Shown here: in pieces, positions 35,460-44,584 of the stretch
How positions within the stretch are numbered: the first letter of the stretch is position 1
How the letters are laid out: each line of letters opens with the position of its first letter
Assembly (NCBI GenBank): GCA_934668375.1
Contig: CAKUNF010000001.1
Coordinates: 124,001 to 188,000 of the forward strand
Length of the DNA: 64,000 bases
Direction: 5' to 3'
DNA from: an uncultured Parolsenella sp.
Lineage (GTDB): Bacteria > Actinomycetota > Coriobacteriia > Coriobacteriales > Atopobiaceae
Translations under genes and position numbers: made by a program
Notes under the pieces: generated by a model
Seen by the model: only the letters and a program-made list of their open reading frames with translations
Database searches by the model: none
What the model was told of the DNA's origin: nothing

Positions 35460-37118
35460 ATGGCAAAGACCCCGACCCTCAGGATCATCCCGCTGGGTGG
35501 TCTCGACGGCATCGGTAAGAACATGACGGCCTTCGAGTGCGGCGACGACATGGTGCTCGTCGACGCCGGTCTCATGTTCCCCGATGACGACCAGCCCGGC
35601 ATCGACCTCGTGCTTCCCGACTACACCTATGTGCTCGAGAACGAGGAGAAGCTCCGTGGCATCGTGATCACCCACGGTCACGAGGACCACACCGGAGCCC
35701 TTCCGTACCTGCTCATGGACCTCACGCACAAGGTTCCCATCTTCTCGAGCAAGCTCACCCTCGGCATGATCGAGGGCAAGCTGGCCGAGCACAACATCAA
35801 GAGCCCCAAGTTCCGTGAGGTCACGGATGGCTCGAGCGTCAACCTCGGCTGCTTCTCGCTGCAGTTCTTCTCCATGACGCACTCCATCCCCGGCGCGCTC
35901 GGCATCTTCCTCAAGACGCCGGCGGGCACGGTGCTCCACACGGGCGACTTCAAGCTCGATCAGACGCCCATCGACGGCGTGCGCCCCAACTACAACGCCA
36001 TCAACCGCTTTGGCAAGCAGGGCGTTGACCTCATGCTCTCCGACTCGACGAACGCCAACATTCCCGGCTTCACGCCGAGCGAGGCCACCGTGGGCGCATC
36101 GCTTCGCCACATCATCAAGAACGCCCCGGGTCGCGTGTTCGTGGCGAGCTTCTCGAGCCACATCCACCGTCTGCAGCAGGTCTGCGACGCTGCCACGGCG
36201 GTGGGCCGCAAGGTGGTCGTGACGGGTCGTTCCATGGTTACGAACACCAAGATTGCCCGCGAGCTCGGCTACCTCAAGATCGCCGACGAGGACATCGTCG
36301 ACGCATTCGAGATCAACGACATCCCCGAGGACAAGATTGTCGTGCTGTGCACCGGCAGCCAGGGAGAGCCGCTCTCCGCACTCGCTCGCATGGCAAATGG
36401 CGAGCACAAGAGCCTCTCCATCTGCGAGGGCGACACGGTCATCATCTCCGCGACGCCCGTTCCCGGCAACGAGAAGAGCGTCCAGGGCATCATCAACTCG
36501 CTGTCCAAGATCGGCTGCGACGTGTATGACAAGTCCAACGCCACGGTTCACGTCTCGGGTCACGGTCGCCAGGAGGAGCTCAAGCTCATGCTCGCCATGG
36601 TGCACCCGAGGAACTTCATGCCCGTTCACGGCGAGGCAGTGCACCTGCGCGCGCACGCCAAGCTCGCCGAGAGCATGGGCATCCCCCGCGACCGCATCTT
36701 CATCCTCGACAACGGCGACTCCCTCCAGATGCGCGACGGCAAGGTCTCGCTTGGCCCGAGCTATGACTCCGGCATCATCTACGTCGACGGCCTTCGCATC
36801 GGCGACACCGACCCGGTCGTCCTGCGCGACCGTCAGAAGCTGTCCCAGGACGGCATCGTCACGTGCGTCGTCACGCTCAGGAGCCGCTCGCACAAGGTGG
36901 CGGACGTCGACGTCTCAAGCCGTGGCGTCTCCTTCTCGAGCGATGACGAGCTGCTCGCCGGCATCGAGGACACGTGCCGCGCCGCCATCGACAAGAACAA
37001 CCAGGGATCGCCTTCCGTGGACGTCCTGCGCAAGGCCGTCCGCAACTCCCTGTCCAACTATCTGTGGTCCAAGACCCGCACGCGCCCGATGATCATCCCG
37101 GTCGTCATGGAGGTCTAG
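35460..37118 (+). CDS. rnj: Ribonuclease J
   Basis: A 552-residue metallo-beta-lactamase/beta-CASP ribonuclease with 5'-3' exo- and endonuclease activity, central to mRNA decay and rRNA maturation in Gram-positives. HGHEDHTGALP (zinc site) near residue 74, HTGDFKLD, SDSTNA, the beta-CASP motifs ASFSSHIHRLQQV and GSQGEPLSAL, HVSGHGRQEELKLM, and the J-specific C-terminal domain. ATG 35460 is 12 bases from AAGGAGG, rather far, but no better start exists. Confidence 0.95.
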   Translation: MAKTPTLRIIPLGGLDGIGKNMTAFECGDDMVLVDAGLMFPDDDQPGIDLVLPDYTYVLENEEKLRGIVITHGHEDHTGALPYLLMDLTHKVPIFSSKLTLGMIEGKLAEHNIKSPKFREVTDGSSVNLGCFSLQFFSMTHSIPGALGIFLKTPAGTVLHTGDFKLDQTPIDGVRPNYNAINRFGKQGVDLMLSDSTNANIPGFTPSEATVGASLRHIIKNAPGRVFVASFSSHIHRLQQVCDAATAVGRKVVVTGRSMVTNTKIARELGYLKIADEDIVDAFEINDIPEDKIVVLCTGSQGEPLSALARMANGEHKSLSICEGDTVIISATPVPGNEKSVQGIINSLSKIGCDVYDKSNATVHVSGHGRQEELKLMLAMVHPRNFMPVHGEAVHLRAHAKLAESMGIPRDRIFILDNGDSLQMRDGKVSLGPSYDSGIIYVDGLRIGDTDPVVLRDRQKLSQDGIVTCVVTLRSRSHKVADVDVSSRGVSFSSDDELLAGIEDTCRAAIDKNNQGSPSVDVLRKAVRNSLSNYLWSKTRTRPMIIPVVMEV

Positions 37119-37122
37119 CCTC

Positions 37123-39792
37123 GTGCCAGCCAAACGCAGCTCAAACGCACAACGTAAGAAGCCCGCAGCCTCCGCTGCGAGCTCGGGCATCGCGCACGAC
37201 CTCATCGGGGTCGGCATCATCGTCGTGGCCATGGCCATGATCGTCTCGCTTGTCTCGCCCTCATCGGCCATCGTGACCCACGCGATGGCCGAGGGGCTGA
37301 GGCTGGGCTTTGGCGAGGGGGCCATGCTCGTGCCCTTTGCGCTCATCTTGTTTGCCATCACGATGTTTCTGCCCACCGACTCCGCCCTCGTGGCCAGGGT
37401 CGCGGTTGGCCTTGCGCTCATCGTCCTCTCCGCGCTCTCGATGCTTTCCATCCTCGTGCCGGGTGCAGACGCCCAGCCCGCGCTCGTGCTTGAGGCCGAC
37501 GCGGCCGCATCTTACGGCGGCTACGTGGGGTCCGGCGTGGCGTGGCTCCTGCTCACCTACGTCGGTCAGCTCGTGGGCATGGTGCTGCTCATCGGCATGG
37601 CGGTGTGCGGCATCGTTGTGTGTGGCTTCTCCATCTCCAACCTCGTCCTGCGCATCAGGAACTCCCTGGGGCTGGCCGCCGAGCACATAGCTGCGGCCCA
37701 CGAGACGCACAGCACGCGGCGTCGCGAGGCTCGCGCGGCCGCCGAGCCCGTTCCCTGGGACGAGCCGGAGACCACCGAGCCCGAGACCGCCGTCATGGAT
37801 GAGCCCGAGACGAGCTTCATTGGGTCGAGAAAGACGAGCGTCTTGCGCCGTGGCTCCAACAAGACCACGCGCATGGACCACGCCACCGGCACCCGCGAGC
37901 TCGACGGACTCGACGACGAGGCCGCCTCCGAGCCCAAGACGAAGCTGCTTGGCCGCAAGCGTCGCAAGAAGGACAAGGGCGCCGACGATCCTTCGCAGCC
38001 CTTTGATGCCGATGCGACCCTCGCCGCCGCCGACACGAACCCCTCCTTGTGGGACACGCCGTTCGAGCCCCGCGCGGCGCCCGCCGCCTCCAAGGCGGAA
38101 GGCACGCCCAAGAAGGCTGCGGATCCGGCACCTGCCACGCGGGAGCATGCCGCGCAGGGCGAGTCGCCCGCCGACCCAGCCGTCCCCGACTTTCTCCTTG
38201 CGGCTGCCGCCAAGAACGGTGTCGCCGCGAAGGAACAATCCGACAAGCCCCGTCCTGGTCGCGGAAGCCGTGCCAAGCAGCAGGCCGCGCCAGGCGCGCC
38301 GGTTCGTCCCGGCGACGACTCGGACGACTTCACGCTGCCTCCGCTCAGCCTGCTCAGCAGCAACCCGAACTCGGCGAGCTCCGCGAGCACGGATTCGGAG
38401 CTCGAGCGCACGGCCCAGCGCCTGCAGTCCACACTCGAGGAGTTTGGCCTCACGAGCCGCGTCTCCGGATGGACGGCGGGCCCTCTCGTCACGACGTTCA
38501 AGATCGAGATGGGCGAGGGCGAGCGCGTCAACAAGATCACGAACCTGCAGGACGACATCCAGCTGTCGCTTGCCTCGGAGTCGGTCCGAATCTTCGCGCC
38601 TATCCCGGGGACCTCGCTCGTTGGCATCGAGATTCCCAACAAGAAGCGCCAGAACGTCTGCCTGGGCGACGTTCTGCCCTATGCTCAGGGCGGACCGCTC
38701 GAGTTCGCCATCGGCCGAGACTCCGAGGGCACGCCTGTCGTGGCGGACCTCGCGCGCATGCCGCACATGCTCGTTGCCGGCACGACGGGCTCGGGCAAGT
38801 CGGTGCTCATCAACGCCATCATCATGTCGCTCATCATGCGCACGACGCCCGAGCAGGTGCGTCTCATCCTCGTTGACCCCAAGCGCGTCGAGTTCTCCTG
38901 CTATGCGGGGCTGCCGCACCTGTACGTGCCCGTCGTGACGGAGCCGCGCCAGGCCGCAAGCGCGCTGCAGTGGGCCGTCACCGAGATGGACCGTCGACTC
39001 AAGGTCTTCGAGCGTGCGGGCGCTCGCGACGTCAAGGTCTACAACAAGATGGTGGAGGACGGCAAGTTCGCCGACATGGAGAACCCTCCCAAGCCTATGC
39101 CCTACCTCGTCATCGTCATCGACGAGCTCAGCGACCTCATGATGGTCGCCGGCAAGGACGTCGAGGCGTCGATCGTGCGCATCGCCCAGCTCGCGCGAGC
39201 GGCCGGCATCCACCTCGTGCTTGCCACCCAGCGCCCTTCCGCAGACGTCGTCACGGGCCTCATCAAGTCAAACGTCGACACGCGCGTTGCGCTCAAGGTC
39301 TCCTCGTCCATCGACTCGCGCGTCATTCTCGACCAGACCGGCGCCGAGCGCCTCATGGGCAGGGGAGACATGCTCTTCCGCAAGGCCGGCGGCGTATTGC
39401 GCCGCGTTCTCGGTGCCTATGCGAGCGACGATGAGATCGAGAGCGTCGTCTCGTTCATCCGCGACCAGCGCGAGCCCGACTACCACGACGAGATTCTCTC
39501 CGCCGTGGCTCCGGCCCAGCCTGGCAGTGCCGCCACGGCAGACGACATGGACGAGGACGACCCGCTCGTCTGGGAGGCCGCACAGGTGGTTGTGGACTCT
39601 CAGCTTGGTTCCACGTCCGGGCTCCAGCGTCGCCTCAAGGTGGGGTACGCTAGGGCTGGAAGGATCATGGACAACTTGGAGCGCAAGGGCGTCGTTGGAC
39701 CGCCCGACGGCTCCAAGCCAAGAGAGGTGCTTCTCGACGCCGATGGGCTCGAGGAGCTTCGTGCGGCCGAGGCCGCGTTTAGGGAGGTGTAG
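37123..39792 (+). CDS. ftsK: DNA translocase FtsK/SpoIIIE
   Basis: 889 residues. N-terminal membrane part with about four helices (25-185), a long low-complexity linker (~190-420, acidic and Pro/Ala/Lys-rich), then the motor: alpha domain from ~425 (VSGWTAGPLVTTFKIEMGEGERVNKI), Walker A GTTGSGKS (553-560), IVIDELSDLM Walker B, ATQRPSADVVTG, and a C-terminal winged-helix gamma domain (LQRRLKVGYARAGRIMDNLERKGVVGPPDGSKPREVL) that reads KOPS/SRS-type sites. Moves chromosomes through the division septum. GTG 37123 is four bases after rnj. Confidence 0.95.
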   Translation: MPAKRSSNAQRKKPAASAASSGIAHDLIGVGIIVVAMAMIVSLVSPSSAIVTHAMAEGLRLGFGEGAMLVPFALILFAITMFLPTDSALVARVAVGLALIVLSALSMLSILVPGADAQPALVLEADAAASYGGYVGSGVAWLLLTYVGQLVGMVLLIGMAVCGIVVCGFSISNLVLRIRNSLGLAAEHIAAAHETHSTRRREARAAAEPVPWDEPETTEPETAVMDEPETSFIGSRKTSVLRRGSNKTTRMDHATGTRELDGLDDEAASEPKTKLLGRKRRKKDKGADDPSQPFDADATLAAADTNPSLWDTPFEPRAAPAASKAEGTPKKAADPAPATREHAAQGESPADPAVPDFLLAAAAKNGVAAKEQSDKPRPGRGSRAKQQAAPGAPVRPGDDSDDFTLPPLSLLSSNPNSASSASTDSELERTAQRLQSTLEEFGLTSRVSGWTAGPLVTTFKIEMGEGERVNKITNLQDDIQLSLASESVRIFAPIPGTSLVGIEIPNKKRQNVCLGDVLPYAQGGPLEFAIGRDSEGTPVVADLARMPHMLVAGTTGSGKSVLINAIIMSLIMRTTPEQVRLILVDPKRVEFSCYAGLPHLYVPVVTEPRQAASALQWAVTEMDRRLKVFERAGARDVKVYNKMVEDGKFADMENPPKPMPYLVIVIDELSDLMMVAGKDVEASIVRIAQLARAAGIHLVLATQRPSADVVTGLIKSNVDTRVALKVSSSIDSRVILDQTGAERLMGRGDMLFRKAGGVLRRVLGAYASDDEIESVVSFIRDQREPDYHDEILSAVAPAQPGSAATADDMDEDDPLVWEAAQVVVDSQLGSTSGLQRRLKVGYARAGRIMDNLERKGVVGPPDGSKPREVLLDADGLEELRAAEAAFREV

Positions 39793-39797
39793 CCCAC

Positions 39798-41288
39798 ATG
39801 CAACGTCCGCAGTTCGCCGAGCTTCTCGCAGACAGGCGTCGTCAGCTGAGGCTCTCCATCCCTCAGGCGGCCCGCGTGCTCAGGATGCGCGAGAGCGTGC
39901 TTGAGGCCTTTGAGATCGGTGACTTCGACCACCTGCCGGCCCTGGGCTATGCGCAGGGCATGGTCGCGAGCTATGCCCGCTACCTCGGGCTCGACCCGCG
40001 CCGCATCACCGAGCTCTATGAGCGCGAGCACGCCGAGTACGTCGCTGGCGTCACCGGAAGGGCCCCCACGGGCCTCGCGCGCCTGTCCGACGAGCCGGGC
40101 CACGACGGTCCCGCCTCCGCCACGAGCCAGGCTCGTTCCACGACGACGGGCCTCGCCCTGGCGCGCACGGGCGGCTCTGGCTACGGATCCTCGTCTGGCT
40201 ACTCTGGCCAGGGTGCCTACAATCCGCGTGGCTCGTATGGCACGAGCTACTCGAGCTCCTATGGCTCCGCCTCCGACAGGCGCTACACCACGAGAAACCC
40301 CAACGACTCCGACGACCGCGCGCGTCGCCAGCAGCAGGCGGGACGCGCCCGCCGTGCTCGCGACCCCTACGGGGACGAGTACGTGCGCGGACGCGGGGAT
40401 GGCCGAGGCTCGTCTCGTCAGGGCTCCTCTCGCGCAAGGTCCGGCCGTGAGGGCTCTCGCTATGGCGATGACATCCAGACGCGTCGCGTCGATTCCGGTC
40501 AGTACCGCGACGACCTGCGCTTTGGCTCGGACGCCCGACCGTACCGCCCCTCCTCCACGCGTGCCGGACGCGAGGGTAGCAGGAACATGTCCGCCCCGGT
40601 CCGCCCCAACGTGCGCAGGCAGTCCTCCGCGAGGGATCGCAACCGCGACCCGCGTAACCGCGGCCGTCGCAACGAGCCTCGCCGCACGGGCATCGCCGGC
40701 ATTCTCGACGCCATCGCGTCTGACCCCAGGCGCGCCACCGTGCTCATATCGCTTCTGCTTGTCATCCTGCTCGTGGTCATATTGACGTTCTCGATCAGGT
40801 CCTGCGCGTCCTCCAAGGTGGACAATAGCAAGGTCAACGTCGTGACCGCCGTGACGAGCGAGGCCTCCTCCACGTCTGCAACCACGACGTCTGCCGCCGA
40901 GCAGCAGGCACTCTCCGAGGCAGCCGCCAAGAAGGCTGCGTCTGCAGCCGCCGCCGCGACGCAGGAGACGAAGGTCACCGTGAGCGTGGCGGACGGCGCC
41001 ACCACGTGGGTTGAGATCACGTGTGACGGCGAGCAGCAGGTCGCCGAGTCCATCACGGGCGCGTGGTCCCAGGAGTACACGCCCAAGAAGTCCCTGGAGA
41101 TCAGGGTGGGGGACCCGAGCGTCGTGACCGTCGAGAAGAACGGCGAGCGCCAGACGTTCTCCGGCAAGTCCGCCGGCACCTCCACGCTCACCATCGAGGG
41201 GACCGACCCCGAGGCCGCAACTACCGCGTCCACGACGTCGGCCTCGAGCTCGAGTGACTCGTCTGATGAGGACGAGGACTCCGAGTAG
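39798..41288 (+). CDS. RodZ-like HTH membrane protein with long RGS/Y-rich linker
   Basis: 496 residues. An N-terminal Xre-type helix-turn-helix of the RodZ type (FAELLADRRRQLRLSIPQAARVLRM to ~residue 75), one membrane segment (313-333) and a small extracytoplasmic beta domain (~385-465) like RodZ DUF4115. Between lies a ~220-residue disordered stretch rich in Gly, Ser, Tyr and Arg (SGYGSSSGYSGQ, GRGDGRGSSRQ), unusual in length and composition, recalling RGG/YG RNA-binding or condensate-forming regions. RodZ links MreB to the wall machinery; whether MreB is present is unknown. A Ser/Asp/Glu tail ends the protein. ATG 39798 is near the ftsK stop. Confidence 0.82.
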   Translation: MQRPQFAELLADRRRQLRLSIPQAARVLRMRESVLEAFEIGDFDHLPALGYAQGMVASYARYLGLDPRRITELYEREHAEYVAGVTGRAPTGLARLSDEPGHDGPASATSQARSTTTGLALARTGGSGYGSSSGYSGQGAYNPRGSYGTSYSSSYGSASDRRYTTRNPNDSDDRARRQQQAGRARRARDPYGDEYVRGRGDGRGSSRQGSSRARSGREGSRYGDDIQTRRVDSGQYRDDLRFGSDARPYRPSSTRAGREGSRNMSAPVRPNVRRQSSARDRNRDPRNRGRRNEPRRTGIAGILDAIASDPRRATVLISLLLVILLVVILTFSIRSCASSKVDNSKVNVVTAVTSEASSTSATTTSAAEQQALSEAAAKKAASAAAAATQETKVTVSVADGATTWVEITCDGEQQVAESITGAWSQEYTPKKSLEIRVGDPSVVTVEKNGERQTFSGKSAGTSTLTIEGTDPEAATTASTTSASSSSDSSDEDEDSE

Positions 41289-41337
41289 GCAACTGCGAAC
41301 GTTCTAGCTATCGGGCATTTCCCGGAAAGGATGAGAC

Positions 41338-41835
41338 ATGGCCAAGGACTCGAGCTTCGATGTCGTCTCCACGGTTGACATGCAGGAGGTCGACAACGCG
41401 GTCCAGCAGACGGCTCGCGAGCTCACGCAGCGCTATGACCTCAAGGGGTCTGGCTCGAGCATCGAGCTCGCAAAGGCCGAGGCAACGATCACGGTCTGCG
41501 CCCCTGCCGAGTTCGTTGCCAACCAGGTCATCGACATCCTGAACGGCAGGCTCGTCAAGCGCCAGGTCGACCTCAAGAGCGTGCGCTGGGACAAGCCCGT
41601 CGCCGCCTCGGGTGACTCCGTGCGCGTCATCGGGCATGTTGTCCAGGGCATCGACAAGGAGTGCGCCAAGAAGATCTCCAAGGACATCCGCGACCTCAAG
41701 CTCAAGGTCAAGGCCCAGATCGACGATGACAAGCTGCGCGTCACAAGCGCTTCCAAGGACGCGCTGCAGCAGGTCATAACGCACCTCCGTTCCCAGGACT
41801 ACGGCATTCCGCTGCAGTTCAACAACTACCGCTAG
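41338..41835 (+). CDS. yajQ: YajQ-family nucleotide-binding protein (UPF0234)
   Basis: 165 residues matching the two-RRM-like-domain YajQ family: MAKDSSFDVVSTVDMQEVDNAV, then QRYDLKGSGSSIEL, SVRWDKPVAASGDSVRVIGHVVQGID, LRSQDYGIPLQFNNYR at the end. Some members bind cyclic di-GMP or act in transcription; in actinobacteria the function is open. ATG 41338 follows GGAAAGGATG. Confidence 0.92.
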   Translation: MAKDSSFDVVSTVDMQEVDNAVQQTARELTQRYDLKGSGSSIELAKAEATITVCAPAEFVANQVIDILNGRLVKRQVDLKSVRWDKPVAASGDSVRVIGHVVQGIDKECAKKISKDIRDLKLKVKAQIDDDKLRVTSASKDALQQVITHLRSQDYGIPLQFNNYR

Positions 41836-41840
41836 CCTCG

Positions 41841-41872
41841 AGCCCCGGACAACCCGCGACGGGCCCGGGGCT
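41841..41872 (+). terminator. Hairpin after yajQ
   Basis: AGCCCCGG (41841-41848) pairs with CCGGGGCT (41865-41872); downstream is not T-rich, so termination is uncertain. Confidence 0.45.
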
Positions 41873-41909
41873 TGCCATGTACGTCTCACCTTTTTGAGAA
41901 AGGTTGTCA

Positions 41910-43295
41910 ATGTCACTCGAGCAAGAGAGAGTCGCCGAGTCCCCGTCGGTCCTGTTTGTCACGCTTGGCTGCGCCAAGAACGAGGTCGACACCGACCGCA
42001 TGCGCAGCCTGCTGCTTCGTGCGGGGTACGCCGAGGCCTCCGAGGCCGACGAGGCCGACGCCGTCATCGTGAACACGTGCTCGTTCCTCGCGAGCGCCAC
42101 CTCCGAGAGCATCGAGCGCACGCTTGAGCTCGCCGAGGCCAACGCCGAGGGCGTTCGAAGCCGTCCCATCGTCATGTGCGGCTGCGTGCCCTCGCGCTAC
42201 GGCGACGACCTGCCCGCCGAGCTTCCCGAGGTGGCGGCATTCGTGCGCACCGACGCCGAGGACGGCATCGTGTCGGTCATGGACGGCGTTCTCGGTCGCG
42301 AGTCCGTGGTGCCGAGTGCCGAGGGCTCCTCTGCGGGACCTCTCGTGGAGCCCCTCCGAACGGTCGAGGGTGCGAGCGCCTACGTCAAGATCTCTGACGG
42401 CTGCGATCGCTTCTGCTCGTTCTGCGCGATTCCCTACATCCGCGGTCGCTATGCCTCGCGCCCCTATGCCGAGATCGAGTCCGAGGTTCTCGCTCTTGCC
42501 AAGCAGGGTGTGCGCGAGTTCGTGCTCATCGGTCAGGACACGGGCATCTGGGGCAAGGACCTGGGCGAGGGTGACACGCTCGCGAGCCTGCTTGTGCGCC
42601 TCGCCGAGGTCGTTCGACCCTATGGCGCGTGGCTGCGCGTGCTCTACCTTCAGCCCGAGGGCATGACCGACGAGCTCGTTGCCGCTATCCGCGACACGCC
42701 CGAGGTGCTTCCCTATATCGACATTCCCATCCAGCACTGCAACGCCCGCGTGCTCAAGAGCATGAACCGCTCCGGCAGTGCCGAGGAGTTCTCAGAGCTG
42801 TTTGCGCGCCTGCGCTCCGAGATCCCCGGCATGGTGCTGCGCACCACGGGTCTCGTGGGCTTTCCGGGCGAGACCGAAGAGGAGTACGAGGAGCTCCTCG
42901 ACTTTATTCAGGGCGAGGAGTTCGACTACACGAGCGTCTTCTCCTACTCGCGCGAGGAGGGTACGCGCGGCGCCGAGATGGACGGTCAGATCGACGAGGA
43001 CGTGAAGCTCGAGCGCGCCCAGGGACTCATCGACATCGCCGAGGAGCTTGGCTTCTCCGCCACGGCAAAGCACGTCGGCGAGGTCGTTGACGTCATCATC
43101 GACGGCATCGACACCGACGGCGACACCCCCGAGCTCATTGGCCACGCCTGGTTCCAGGCGCCCGACTGCGACGGTGCCGTCCACATCCCCGAGGGTGAGG
43201 CGTCCGTGGGCGACGTCGTTCGCGTGAGGCTCACGGAGTCGTTCTGCTATGAGCTTGAGGGAGAGATCGTTGGCCCCGAGGACGAGGAGGTATAG
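41910..43295 (+). CDS. rimO: Ribosomal protein S12 methylthiotransferase RimO
   Basis: Radical SAM enzyme adding a methylthio group to an aspartate of S12. 461 residues: UPF0004 domain with TLGCAKNEVDTDRM, VNTCSFLASA and MCGCVPSRYG cysteines, SAM cluster CDRFCSFCAIPYIRGRYASRP (~residue 160), PIQHCNARVLKSMNRSG, and a C-terminal TRAM domain. NEVD after GCAK and the FCAIP signature point to RimO rather than MiaB. ATG 41910 follows GAGAAAGG. Confidence 0.93.
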   Translation: MSLEQERVAESPSVLFVTLGCAKNEVDTDRMRSLLLRAGYAEASEADEADAVIVNTCSFLASATSESIERTLELAEANAEGVRSRPIVMCGCVPSRYGDDLPAELPEVAAFVRTDAEDGIVSVMDGVLGRESVVPSAEGSSAGPLVEPLRTVEGASAYVKISDGCDRFCSFCAIPYIRGRYASRPYAEIESEVLALAKQGVREFVLIGQDTGIWGKDLGEGDTLASLLVRLAEVVRPYGAWLRVLYLQPEGMTDELVAAIRDTPEVLPYIDIPIQHCNARVLKSMNRSGSAEEFSELFARLRSEIPGMVLRTTGLVGFPGETEEEYEELLDFIQGEEFDYTSVFSYSREEGTRGAEMDGQIDEDVKLERAQGLIDIAEELGFSATAKHVGEVVDVIIDGIDTDGDTPELIGHAWFQAPDCDGAVHIPEGEASVGDVVRVRLTESFCYELEGEIVGPEDEEV

Positions 43296-43298
43296 GTC

Positions 43299-44408
43299 GT
43301 GAGCGAGAAGAAGTCATCTTCCGGCATGTGGACGCCGGCAAACATCGTCACGTGCATCCGCGTCGTGTTCGTGCCCGTGTGGCTGCTCATGGCGCAGCTC
43401 CTCGGCGGCATCGGCGTGGGCGGCATGGTGGTATTCGTCGCGTTCTGCCTGCTTTCGCTTACCGACAAGCTCGACGGCTATCTTGCGCGCAGCCGTAACG
43501 AGGTGACCACGTTCGGCAAGTTCCTCGACCCGATCGCCGACAAGCTCGTCGTCATCGTGGCGCTGTGCTACCTGCTTGAGACCGGCGCACCCGTGACGTG
43601 GGCTCTGCTCGTCATCGTGTCGCGCGAGTTTCTCGTGAGCGGGCTGCGCATGGTGGTGGCCACGAAGGGCGTCGTCATCGCGGCGGGCAACCTCGGCAAG
43701 TGGAAGACGGCCACGACGATGGTCTCCATCTGCGGCGCGCTTCTAGCCATGGCGTGTGACAGCTATCTTCTCATGTCCGTCTCCTACGCCCTGCTCGCCG
43801 TTGCCGTGCTGCTCACGATCTGGAGCGGCGTCGACTACTTCGTGAAGTCCTGGGGAGCGCTCTTGGACGAGGAGCCCGCAGGCGCGAAGCGCGGCGACGC
43901 GGTGCCTACGTGGGAGGATGCCGTCACGCTTGCCGCGCAGGTCCTGGATGACGCCCGGAAGAGCGGCCTGAGCGTGGGTACGGCCGAGAGCTGCACGGGT
44001 GGCCTCGTCGAGGCGTCGCTCACGGCCGTTCCGGGTTCTTCTGACGTCGTGATGGGCGCCGTTGGCTCCTATGCGTGCTCAGTGAAGGAGGCGCTGCTTG
44101 GCGTCGAACACGCCACGCTTGAGAGCGTGGGCGCGGTCTCTTCCGAGTGCGCAAGCGAGATGGCGCGTGGCGCGCGTGGCGCCCTTGGCTGCGATGTCGC
44201 CGTGAGCGTCACGGGCATCGCGGGCCCCGGCGGCGCCGTTCCGGGCAAGCCCGTCGGCCTCGTCTGGTTTGGCGTGAGCAACGGCTCCGAGACGCGCACC
44301 GAGTCTGTGGTGTTTCCCGGCGACCGCGCCGAGGTCAGGCTCCGGTCCGTCATGCACGCCCTTGGAATGCTTAAGGACATGTGCGACGAGTCAGCCGCTC
44401 ACGGCTAG
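43299..44408 (+). CDS. PgsA-CinA fusion: phosphatidylglycerophosphate synthase plus nicotinamide-nucleotide amidase domain
   Basis: One 369-codon frame. Residues ~10-185 are PgsA: four or five helices and the complete CDP-alcohol phosphotransferase motif D56, D59G60, A63R64, G73, D77, D81, which makes phosphatidylglycerol phosphate from CDP-diacylglycerol. After a short linker (186-203), residues ~205-362 are the C-terminal domain of CinA/PncC with VGTAESCTGGLVEA (227-240) and VSVTGIAGPGG (302-312), which deamidates NMN. The N-terminal MoaB-like CinA domain is missing. In Bacillus pgsA, cinA and recA are adjacent separate genes, so a stop-loss fusion is likely. GTG 43299, three bases after rimO. 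Confidence 0.9.
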   Translation: MSEKKSSSGMWTPANIVTCIRVVFVPVWLLMAQLLGGIGVGGMVVFVAFCLLSLTDKLDGYLARSRNEVTTFGKFLDPIADKLVVIVALCYLLETGAPVTWALLVIVSREFLVSGLRMVVATKGVVIAAGNLGKWKTATTMVSICGALLAMACDSYLLMSVSYALLAVAVLLTIWSGVDYFVKSWGALLDEEPAGAKRGDAVPTWEDAVTLAAQVLDDARKSGLSVGTAESCTGGLVEASLTAVPGSSDVVMGAVGSYACSVKEALLGVEHATLESVGAVSSECASEMARGARGALGCDVAVSVTGIAGPGGAVPGKPVGLVWFGVSNGSETRTESVVFPGDRAEVRLRSVMHALGMLKDMCDESAAHG

Positions 44409-44456
44409 ACACGCGTCGCTCGGCAGTTTCGCTCAATATTACCTTTTGGCGTTTTT

Positions 44457-44507
44457 CGGGCATCTAGCTGCGGTGTTAGACCTCAGTTAGATGCCCGTCA
44501 GGTTTTT
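44457..44507 (+). terminator. Terminator after pgsA-cinA
   Basis: CGGGCATCTA (44457-44466) pairs with TAGATGCCCG (44488-44497), extended by GCTG/CAGT, then TCAGGTTTTT. T-rich sequence also precedes the hairpin. Confidence 0.7.
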
Positions 44508-44541
44508 GTCAGGTCCTGTGTCCTAAGCTCCTCTCAAGTGT

Positions 44542-44570
44542 TTGACCACGAACGATTGTTCGCGTATCAT
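44542..44570 (+). promoter_or_regulatory. recA promoter containing a LexA (SOS) box
   Basis: TTGACC (44542-44547), 17 bases, TATCAT (44565-44570). The spacer holds CGAACGATTGTTCG (44549-44562), an exact match to the Gram-positive LexA operator CGAAC-N4-GTTCG. LexA bound here would cover the promoter. lexA itself is in the window (54174). Confidence 0.9.
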
Positions 44571-44584
44571 GTCGGGAGGAAGCA

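Noticed and set aside
44409-44584. Short repeats TCAGGTTTTTGTCAGG before recA as a separate regulatory repeat
   Set aside because: Best explained as the T-rich tail of the preceding terminator; no third copy.
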